DNA of 5,222 bases from Candidatus Melainabacteria bacterium (GTDB lineage Bacteria > Cyanobacteriota > Vampirovibrionia > 2-02-FULL-35-15): assembly GCA_023250175.1 (NCBI GenBank), contig JAHFBD010000166.1, positions 1 through 5,222 of the forward strand, read 5' to 3'. The position numbers and the translations under genes were made by a program. This document shows, in pieces, positions 1-5,222 of the stretch (its first letter is position 1; the number at the start of each line of letters is the position of its first letter). Under the pieces are notes generated by a model, which searched no databases, was not told where the DNA came from, and worked only from the letters and a program-made list of their open reading frames with translations.

Positions 1-944
1 GTATTTTCTCTAACTATTGAATTTTCTATTTTTGAATTAGCGATAGTAACGTTTTCCCCAAGGCTTACATATGGTCCTATCTTACAACCCTTAATATGTG
101 CATTTTTTGCAATTATTACAGGACCTGTTATTTCTGAATCTTCGATTACAACATTTTGATCTATAAAAACTTTCCCTTGTATTTTTACAGAGCTATTAGT
201 CTTAGAATTAATGGTATTAGAAATATTATTTAACAGGACTTCATTACCTTTGAGCATATTTTCTGGTGTACCTACATCAAACCACCAGCTCTTTATGACA
301 TAGTATTCAACCAGGTTGTTTTGCTGTATTAAAAAATCTACAGCATCAGTTATTTCTAATTCACCTCTATAACTAGGTTTGATGTTTGCAATAGCGTAGA
401 AAATTGATGGCTTGAAAAGATAAATTCCTGATAAGCATAAATTAGATTTAGGATTCTGAGGTTTTTCTACAAGCTTTGTAACTTTTCCATTATTGACTTC
501 AGCAATTCCATATGGTCTTGGGTCTTCTACTTCTTTTAATAAGACTAAGCTTTCAGGATTGTTTTTTACAAATTGTTCATATGCAGTTTTTAATTCACCC
601 TTATTAATTAAAATATCTCCAAGAAACATAAGAAATGAATCATCGCCAATATGCATGTTTGTGATTTGGACTGCATGTGCTAATCCTAGAGGCTTATCCT
701 GAAAAACAAAATCAAAAGAAAAATATTTTGCAAATTCTGAGTTTACAAGGGTTTCTTTTACCTTATGACCATACTCTTCACTGACAACTACACAAATTGA
801 TTTTATTGGGGTTTCTTCTTTAATTAACTCTAAAATGTGAAATAGGGTTGGTTTATTTGCAACAGGTAAAAGTTGTTTGGTGGTTGTATTTGTAAGTGGT
901 GCAAGTCTTTGTCCAGAACCACCGCTTAGAATGACTGCTTTCAT
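1..944 (-). CDS. rmlA: Glucose-1-phosphate thymidylyltransferase, long form (sugar nucleotidyltransferase), 3' end outside window
   Basis: The frame is open from ATG at 944-942 to the window edge and gives 314 residues without a stop. Visible motifs are the nucleotide-binding loop GGSGQRLAPLT (8-18), KQLLPVANKP (23-32), QDKPLGLAHA (82-91), LGD with the likely metal-binding Asp110, VEKP (159-162), GELEITDA (194-201) and WWFDVGTPE (220-228). From about 253 on, hexapeptide-like repeats indicate a left-handed beta-helix. A nucleotidyltransferase domain plus beta-helix is the long-form RmlA/StrD architecture, usually about 350-360 residues, so roughly 40 are missing. Family members convert glucose-1-phosphate and dTTP to dTDP-glucose and pyrophosphate in the cytoplasm, the first step to dTDP-rhamnose and other deoxysugars. 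A UTP-using relative cannot be excluded. Residue 12 is Gln where Thr is usual. The gene starts 20 bp after the methyltransferase stop and is probably co-transcribed with it. An AGG lies only one base before the ATG, too close for a normal ribosome site. Confidence 0.9.
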   Translation of the reverse strand, partial: MKAVILSGGSGQRLAPLTNTTTKQLLPVANKPTLFHILELIKEETPIKSICVVVSEEYGHKVKETLVNSEFAKYFSFDFVFQDKPLGLAHAVQITNMHIGDDSFLMFLGDILINKGELKTAYEQFVKNNPESLVLLKEVEDPRPYGIAEVNNGKVTKLVEKPQNPKSNLCLSGIYLFKPSIFYAIANIKPSYRGELEITDAVDFLIQQNNLVEYYVIKSWWFDVGTPENMLKGNEVLLNNISNTINSKTNSSVKIQGKVFIDQNVVIEDSEITGPVIIAKNAHIKGCKIGPYVSLGENVTIANSKIENSIVREN

Positions 945-964
945 ACCTAACAATATACAACAAA

Positions 965-1789
965 TTAATCGTTAATACTTTTTTTCTTTGCAATAACAAA
1001 ATAACCAATAGTGTCTCTTGGGCTGCCTAATATTTGATCTAAGGTTAAAAAGAGTAAATTGATAATTGGCATTAGGATAATTGCTAAGAAAATTAAGGGA
1101 GATTTGTAAATAGCATAAGCAATGCTTTTTCCAAGATTAGCAACCTTTTTACCAGATAAAAAGCTAAAAATGTTTTTTACATGATCCAATTCAAACATTA
1201 AAACTAATGCATTGCAGAAAGCTTGGCCTACAGTAGCAAAAGATTTTCCTTCTTCTTTCATGTATAAGATTTCAAAACCTAATTTAGTAATCTTTTCTTT
1301 GAGCACATGTTTTGTAAATCTTAAATAATCATGAGGTTCTTCATGGAGGTGCCAGTACTGTGGAACTGAGATCATGAATATTCCATTATCTTTTAAAATC
1401 CGGTTAAACTCTTTTATTGCTTCAAAGGGTTCGCTGACATGTTCTAAAACTGAGAATGAAATTATTGTATCTATTGAATTATCTGGGGCACTTATTTTAG
1501 GAAGTTCGGAGAGATAGTCGTATTGAAGGTTTGGTTTTACTGCTTGTGGATGTTCATGTTTTAAATATTTTTCAATATAAGGTAAGAAATAGTTTTGAAA
1601 TGGTGATGAGCCACATCCTACATCAAGTAGTATCCCTTTTGCATAATGTGCATTTTTTTTAACTTCTTTAACCAAATAGTAGTAAATTAAAAAACAGTAG
1701 TTAAAAGGTGACAAACTTATTGTATTTGTCTGTCTAATAGCATTTTCTCTTTCATTGGCTATTCTTGGTTTTTCTTGAGTTACTACCAT
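965..1789 (-). CDS. Class I SAM-dependent methyltransferase (Methyltransf_11-like) with hydrophobic C-terminal segment
   Basis: This 274-residue protein has a class I methyltransferase core. Motif I is ILLDVGCGSS (53-62), the SAM-binding glycine loop. The strand and loop around SIDTIISFSVLEHV (105-118) match the Methyltransf_11 motif with a VLEHV ending. ILKDNGIFMISVP (131-143) is the following strand. HEEPHDYLRFT (149-159) resembles a sequence common in methyltransferases of surface-glycan gene clusters. Residues about 229-250 (SPLIFLAIILMPIINLLFLT region) are long and hydrophobic enough to be a membrane helix or hairpin, and lie after the catalytic core. The substrate is unknown; sugar, lipid-linked glycan or quinone-like acceptors are all possible. 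The only credible start is ATG at 1789, because the next Met is residue 139; no Shine-Dalgarno sequence is visible upstream. It lies 25 bp after the large exported-protein gene and 20 bp before the nucleotidyltransferase, so it is probably in the same operon. Confidence 0.87.
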   Translation of the reverse strand: MVVTQEKPRIANERENAIRQTNTISLSPFNYCFLIYYYLVKEVKKNAHYAKGILLDVGCGSSPFQNYFLPYIEKYLKHEHPQAVKPNLQYDYLSELPKISAPDNSIDTIISFSVLEHVSEPFEAIKEFNRILKDNGIFMISVPQYWHLHEEPHDYLRFTKHVLKEKITKLGFEILYMKEEGKSFATVGQAFCNALVLMFELDHVKNIFSFLSGKKVANLGKSIAYAIYKSPLIFLAIILMPIINLLFLTLDQILGSPRDTIGYFVIAKKKSIND

Positions 1790-1814
1790 AGTTGATTATA
1801 TTAGCATGTGGGTA

Positions 1815-4583
1815 TTAATCTCTAGCAAGAAACACTTCTAAAACATTTCTTAATTCATTGTTGTTGAATCCTAGTTGTTGTAAATAGGTTACATATTCGT
1901 TAAACTTTTCGTGATTATATTCACATAATAGTTTTAATACATTTAGTGCGAATTCCCTTCTCATTTCAGTATATTTGCCTAATAGTCTTGGTGCTTCTCT
2001 GAAAATCCTTTCTCTGACTTGTTCATTGCTTTGTTTGTGTTTGTATAACTCATCAATGATTTTTCTGTTTTCACTTGGATTTAATCGTATGAATTCACTT
2101 TCTAGAACCATATTAAAAAAAGCAATGCTTGTATATGCTTTTTTCTCCCCTTCTATCTCATATATTTTTTCAATACCATCAAAAAATTTTCCTCTTAGAA
2201 AAGAAAGTTTAGAATTAAGAAAAATCTCATTTTCATGAGCTGAAGCTTTTAAATAAAGATTTATTAGACTAGCGGTTTGTTTTCCCCAGGTTTTTGGAAG
2301 TGTTTCACTATTACCTATCCTCTCAAATCTTTTTTCAAGAAAGTTAATCACAGTATCATAGTCTCTTTTAAGAGAACCTGAATTTAAGCTGGTAGAAGAA
2401 ATGGCAAGAAAAGCATTTTCTCTAAGCTTTATTAGAGCATTTAAATCATCCTGATTAATTCTTCCATCTTTTCCTACCTTAAATGAACAATCTGGAAGAT
2501 AAGCTTTCATTAATTCGCTTTTTCCATTTGCAATACCAACCAGATCAAATTTGATTTGATCTAATGGTGAAAGTTCATTTTGTTTTAAACTTTCTATGGT
2601 TTGATAATCATCTAAAGTTTTAATGAATGAGTGATAATGCCATCCTTTGGATATTACTTCTCCAATTAAACTAGCTCCATAAGCTGATTCTTCTCTTATT
2701 CCTTTTTTCAGTAAACTTGGCAGTTTTTGTTTTTCATCTTCCAACCATGATGAGTTATACACTACATCATGAATCGTTTTATAAATCATTTCTCTATTAG
2801 AGGGGTTTTTCTCGTTTTCTAGGCGATTGATTAATAAATCTCTAAATTCTTCTTTAAGTATGGGGTTAGACAGTACTATTTTTTCTAAGTGCTTATTTAA
2901 TTTTGCCCAACTTTCCTTTTCTGTGTATCTTACTCCTTTGCTTGTAGCAGCAGTTTTTGTAGTTTCATTTTCTAATAAATGCAATATGCTTTTAAACATT
3001 GGTCTTTCTAATTTATCTTGATACCAGTTAGTAACTTCTTTTTTAAACTCATCTATGTGGTCAGGATTGACACGTTTAGGATCAAGGAAAATATAGGTTC
3101 CACAAAGTTCTTTCATGCGTGGAATATGCTGGAATGTTCTATAGGTTTCCAATAACATATCTTGTGTTTTAATCTTTTCATTCTTAGAGTTTTTAGCAGC
3201 CTCAGTAATATGATTTATATTTTTTTCAAAATATTCTTTGTTGTCATTAATTAATTTATAAAGTGTATAGGGGTGCCATCGTGTTGCCAATGGAGTACGG
3301 TAAAAGTCTTGTGGTGTATGTAAAAACGAATCAGTTAATTGCATAAATCCATCAGGATCAACATCTTTATTTGTACAAAATATCTTTGATAAACGCTCTA
3401 CAAACCGGGCTTGTTCTGCTTCATTGTCGGATTCAAAATTACCGTTTTGAGGAAGTAATAGAATCTGAGCTTTCAGTTCTTTTTGCTCATTTGTAGAGAG
3501 CTTTGGTAAGCCATCTACAACAGAGTCAAATAGTCCTATTGCATTGTCATTAATTTCTTTATTTTCATATGCCTTGAACTGATTATAACTCCGCAAAGCA
3601 TTTTTAAGAAACGCAATATTGGAATTATTTTCTCTGATTAATTTTGTATAAGGAATGACTAATGATTTAGATAATTCAAGATGGTTAAAGGTTTTAGCAA
3701 CATTATATAGTTCTTCTCTCATAGCACTCTCTAAAACCTTTTGTTTTTCTTTGCTTGATTTGTTGTTAATTGATTTTTTGGTTTGTGTATTTAGCCATTC
3801 AATAAAGGCTTTATGATTCTCTCTTTCATTCCTGGAAAATTCTAAAAGTACAAAACATCCTTTAATTAATGCCTCAGTAGATTTAGTTTCATCTGTGAAC
3901 TTCTCTAGCCTTTTGAGATTATTAAAAAATTCACCACAGCTTTTCCTTGTATCTAAGATTGTGTAATGAAATGCAGTCGAAGAAAATTGTTGTTGTAAAA
4001 TATTAAGATTATCAGTTTCAATCATTTGTTTTTCTGGGTCATCTGTTGATAAACGTAGTATGCTGTTTTTAAAGAGTTGTTCAAAATGAGGTTTTAATTC
4101 TTTAAGAGTTTCATTAAACGGGTAAATTTTAATTCCATAATTACCACTAGCTTGTCCATTTATAATGTCAATTAAGGTTGAGCTAATTTCAGACCAATTG
4201 CCAGGCTCACGATTTCTATCCATTATATTAATTAATCTTTTTGTTATTTCGTTTTTATTGTCTGATTTTGCTTGAGAAATAGCTGTTTGTTTTAAAAATG
4301 TTAAAACTTCTTTTCTTTCTTTTGTATCTGGCTTTAATGTTTCTACTTTTTTAAATAATTCTTCGAGGATTTCGTCTTTTGAAGTTTGTAATTGGTCTTT
4401 AGTTATGTTTTTTTGAGATGGTATTTTAGATGTTTTATCGGTTAGTGTTTTTAGAGGCTCTGTATTTGTATCTTTTTCATCAGCAATAATACTTTGTGAA
4501 CCAATTGTGCATGCTGATCCTAAGATAAGTGAGCTTATTAAAGGCTTTGTAAAGCCTATTTGGTTAACTTTATTTAAAATCAT
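1815..4583 (-). CDS. Large exported, predicted all-helical protein of unknown function, 922 aa
   Basis: I do not recognise a family for this 922-residue protein. The N-terminus looks like an export signal: Lys5 and Lys13, then a hydrophobic stretch (14-34). It could be cut by signal peptidase I after IIA (Ala34), or lipidated at Cys25, where LGSAC loosely fits a lipobox. Residues 35-70 are polar and probably flexible. The rest is rich in Lys, Glu, Asn and Leu and looks like successive amphipathic helices, in places HEAT-like (for example 561-640). An alpha-solenoid is therefore likely, but no repeat consensus is clear. No second membrane segment or sorting signal is seen. The loop 407-418 (DVDPDGFMQLTD) closely resembles an EF-hand calcium loop; 702-713 (KVGKDGRINQDD) is a degenerate version. 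Start ATG 4583 is supported by AAGAAGG seven bases upstream. Stop is TAA at 1817-1815. The gene is real by length, ribosome site and co-oriented neighbours. A periplasmic or surface scaffold linked to glycan assembly is only a guess from context. Confidence 0.85.
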   Translation of the reverse strand: MILNKVNQIGFTKPLISSLILGSACTIGSQSIIADEKDTNTEPLKTLTDKTSKIPSQKNITKDQLQTSKDEILEELFKKVETLKPDTKERKEVLTFLKQTAISQAKSDNKNEITKRLINIMDRNREPGNWSEISSTLIDIINGQASGNYGIKIYPFNETLKELKPHFEQLFKNSILRLSTDDPEKQMIETDNLNILQQQFSSTAFHYTILDTRKSCGEFFNNLKRLEKFTDETKSTEALIKGCFVLLEFSRNERENHKAFIEWLNTQTKKSINNKSSKEKQKVLESAMREELYNVAKTFNHLELSKSLVIPYTKLIRENNSNIAFLKNALRSYNQFKAYENKEINDNAIGLFDSVVDGLPKLSTNEQKELKAQILLLPQNGNFESDNEAEQARFVERLSKIFCTNKDVDPDGFMQLTDSFLHTPQDFYRTPLATRWHPYTLYKLINDNKEYFEKNINHITEAAKNSKNEKIKTQDMLLETYRTFQHIPRMKELCGTYIFLDPKRVNPDHIDEFKKEVTNWYQDKLERPMFKSILHLLENETTKTAATSKGVRYTEKESWAKLNKHLEKIVLSNPILKEEFRDLLINRLENEKNPSNREMIYKTIHDVVYNSSWLEDEKQKLPSLLKKGIREESAYGASLIGEVISKGWHYHSFIKTLDDYQTIESLKQNELSPLDQIKFDLVGIANGKSELMKAYLPDCSFKVGKDGRINQDDLNALIKLRENAFLAISSTSLNSGSLKRDYDTVINFLEKRFERIGNSETLPKTWGKQTASLINLYLKASAHENEIFLNSKLSFLRGKFFDGIEKIYEIEGEKKAYTSIAFFNMVLESEFIRLNPSENRKIIDELYKHKQSNEQVRERIFREAPRLLGKYTEMRREFALNVLKLLCEYNHEKFNEYVTYLQQLGFNNNELRNVLEVFLARD
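2445..2480 (-). other. Degenerate EF-hand/dockerin-like loop (residues 702-713 of the 922-aa protein)
   Basis: KVGKDGRINQDD followed by LNALI keeps the D-G-x-I-N-x-x-D-L core typical of EF-hand and dockerin half-repeats. Loop positions 1 and 3 are Lys and Gly, not Asp or Asn. It is therefore unlikely to bind calcium in the standard way and may be a decayed site or chance similarity. Confidence 0.22.
3330..3365 (-). other. EF-hand-like calcium loop (residues 407-418 of the 922-aa protein)
   Basis: The encoded segment DVDPDGFMQLTD has Asp at loop positions 1, 3 and 5, Gly at 6, a hydrophobic residue at 8 and Asp at 12. This is the canonical spacing for a calcium-binding EF-hand loop. Position 12 is Asp instead of the usual Glu, and the next residue is Ser where a hydrophobic residue is normal. 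Calcium binding is an inference from the pattern only. Confidence 0.4.
4482..4583 (-). other. N-terminal export signal of the 922-aa protein (type I or lipoprotein type)
   Basis: Residues 1-34 have a short polar N-region with two lysines, a hydrophobic core (LISSLILGSACTIG) and a possible signal peptidase I site IIA before Asp35-Glu36. Cys25, preceded by L-G-S-A, satisfies a loose lipobox pattern, although Leu is at -4 and not the preferred -3. Which route is used decides whether the protein is free or lipid-anchored. The mature region begins with an acidic, Thr- and Lys-rich linker. Confidence 0.65.
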
Positions 4584-4590
4584 TATTTAA

Positions 4591-4597
4591 CCTTCTT
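4591..4597 (-). promoter_or_regulatory. Shine-Dalgarno sequence for the 922-aa gene
   Basis: On the minus strand AAGAAGG lies seven bases before ATG 4583, an ideal spacing. It fixes the start codon of the large gene. It is the only clear ribosome binding site in the window; the two downstream genes lack one. Confidence 0.75.
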
Positions 4598-4604
4598 AAA
4601 TCAG

Positions 4605-4610
4605 TTTATA
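4605..4610 (-). promoter_or_regulatory. Possible -10 element upstream of the 922-aa gene
   Basis: The minus strand reads TATAAA here, five of six bases of the sigma-70 -10 consensus and 21 bases before the start codon. No good -35 hexamer lies 16-18 bases upstream; the region there is the ATGTTA arm of a dyad. In such AT-rich DNA a chance match is easy. A promoter is plausible because the 93-bp gap is the largest complete intergenic space in the window. Confidence 0.25.
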
Positions 4611-4617
4611 TATTAGT

Positions 4618-4633
4618 ATGTTATTTTTAACAT
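4618..4633. repeat. Perfect 6-bp inverted repeat (ATGTTA, 4-base spacer, TAACAT)
   Basis: The arms 4618-4623 and 4628-4633 are exact reverse complements separated by TTTT (plus strand). The dyad sits just upstream of the possible -10 element, where a regulator could bind. As RNA the stem would be weak (one G-C pair) and is not followed by a U-run on the minus strand, so a terminator is unlikely. Confidence 0.4.
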
Positions 4634-4637
4634 GAAA

Positions 4638-4651
4638 TACAAAATCTTGTA
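4638..4651. repeat. Second small inverted repeat (TACAA, 4-base spacer, TTGTA)
   Basis: Read on either strand, five-base arms TACAA and TTGTA flank a four-base spacer. It lies four bases from the neighbouring ATGTTA/TAACAT dyad, so the two form a tandem pair within 34 bp. The short AT-rich arms make chance occurrence quite possible. Confidence 0.25.
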
Positions 4652-4676
4652 AAATAAATTCTTTTTAATCTAGAAG

Positions 4677-5222
4677 TCAAATTCTATGTTTGACTGCTTC
4701 TTTATCACCGGGATTAATAGTTAAGATTAAATCATTATATTTTTTTGCCTTATTAGGGTCACCTTGTTTAAGAAATAAATCTACAAGTATATGGCAAGCC
4801 TCTATTTTAATATCATTTGGAGTATTTGCTTTGTTAGCTATATTAACGAGATCATTGATTCCGGCACTTATTTTTCCTTTACTAAGATTTATTGTTCCAT
4901 GAAAGTATAAAAGAGTAGGATTGCTTGGGAAACTATGAAGTCCATTTTGTATAACTTCAGAGGCTTTGTCAATCAGGCTTTGTTTTAAATAAAGTGAGCT
5001 AAGTAAAATATAAGGTTCAACATTATTTTCAAGTAAGCTTGCTATTTTATAATACCTGCTTGCATTTTTATAATCATGTTTTTCTAACTCTAAAAATTGC
5101 CCATAGGTTTTAAATGGAGAAACATTATAAGGAGAAACTACTGAAGCTGCTTGTTGAAGATATTGTTCATAGTTTGCTTTGTCGTTTAACTTTAAATAAC
5201 AAACACTAATTGCATATGCAAT
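4677..5222 (-). CDS. Tetratricopeptide-repeat protein, C-terminal 181 residues (5' end outside window)
   Basis: The minus frame is open from the window edge (5222 is the first base of a codon) to TGA at 4679-4677. The visible 181 residues fall into 34-residue helical units typical of TPRs. Units start near visible residues 34, 68, 102 and about 136-138, with a further one in 1-33. Signature-like positions include YGQFLELEKHDYKNASRYY (40-58), PYILLSSLYLKQSLIDKA (70-87) and KQGDPNKAKKYNDLILTINP (152-171). TPRs mediate protein-protein contacts; no catalytic domain is visible and the missing N-terminus could hold a signal peptide, membrane anchor or enzyme domain. A second in-frame stop (TAA at 4667-4665) follows three codons after the TGA. 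The next gene begins 93 bp downstream on the same strand, so co-transcription with it is possible but not shown. Confidence 0.85.
   Translation of the reverse strand: MAYAISVCYLKLNDKANYEQYLQQAASVVSPYNVSPFKTYGQFLELEKHDYKNASRYYKIASLLENNVEPYILLSSLYLKQSLIDKASEVIQNGLHSFPSNPTLLYFHGTINLSKGKISAGINDLVNIANKANTPNDIKIEACHILVDLFLKQGDPNKAKKYNDLILTINPGDKEAVKHRI

Noticed and set aside
493..702. Plus-strand open frame of 69 codons
   Set aside because: It lies opposite the well-supported nucleotidyltransferase gene; no ribosome site or recognisable protein features, so it is a shadow frame.
1975..2238. Plus-strand open frame of 87 codons
   Set aside because: It is antisense to the 922-aa gene; its Ser/Leu/Phe-rich composition is what the complement of a Lys/Glu-rich helical protein gives.
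2827..3021. Plus-strand open frame of 64 codons
   Set aside because: Antisense shadow of the 922-aa gene with no independent evidence.
1815..4583. Classification of the 922-aa protein as a TPR or HEAT protein
   Set aside because: It looks helical throughout, but no regular 34-residue or HEAT consensus could be read by eye, so only an alpha-solenoid-like fold is proposed.
4618..4633. Dyad considered as a rho-independent terminator of the TPR gene
   Set aside because: The stem has a single G-C pair and no U-run follows it in the direction of transcription.
4690..4902. Plus-strand open frame of 70 codons with hydrophobic stretches
   Set aside because: It is antisense to the TPR repeats, which have regular 34-residue spacing and are clearly the real coding frame.
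1..5222. Search for CRISPR arrays, tRNA/rRNA genes, insertion sequences and phage genes
   Set aside because: No direct-repeat arrays, RNA-gene signatures, transposase motifs or terminal repeats were seen; nearly all sequence is accounted for by four coding regions.

Overview
This is a low-GC bacterial window (roughly 30% GC by counting sample lines). All four recognisable genes lie on the minus strand, so transcription runs from the right end to the left end. Nothing in the sequence fixes the taxon. Stop usage fits the standard bacterial code: TAA ends two genes, TGA ends one, and TGG is the Trp codon throughout. An exported protein and a sugar-nucleotide enzyme suggest a free-living or host-associated bacterium with a surface polysaccharide, but this is inference.

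Layout in order of transcription: (1) 5222-4677, the C-terminal 181 residues of a tetratricopeptide-repeat (TPR) protein whose start is outside the window. (2) 4676-4584, a 93-bp gap with two small AT-rich dyads, a possible -10 element and the only strong Shine-Dalgarno sequence seen here. (3) 4583-1815, a 922-residue protein with an N-terminal export signal and no family I recognise. It appears almost wholly alpha-helical and has one near-canonical and one degenerate EF-hand-like loop. (4) 1789-965, a class I SAM-dependent methyltransferase with an unusual hydrophobic C-terminal segment. (5) 944 to the left edge, the first 314 residues of a long-form glucose-1-phosphate thymidylyltransferase (RmlA-long/StrD-like), with its C-terminal beta-helix cut by the window edge.

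The last three genes are spaced by 25 and 20 bp and probably form one transcript, possibly started in the 93-bp gap. The nucleotidyltransferase would make an activated sugar (dTDP- or UDP-glucose type). The methyltransferase resembles those found in glycan loci and could modify a sugar, lipid carrier or glycan end. The role of the large exported helical protein is unknown; its position makes a link to cell-envelope glycan assembly a reasonable hypothesis. It is the most novel item in the window. I see no RNA genes, CRISPR arrays, insertion sequences or phage genes.
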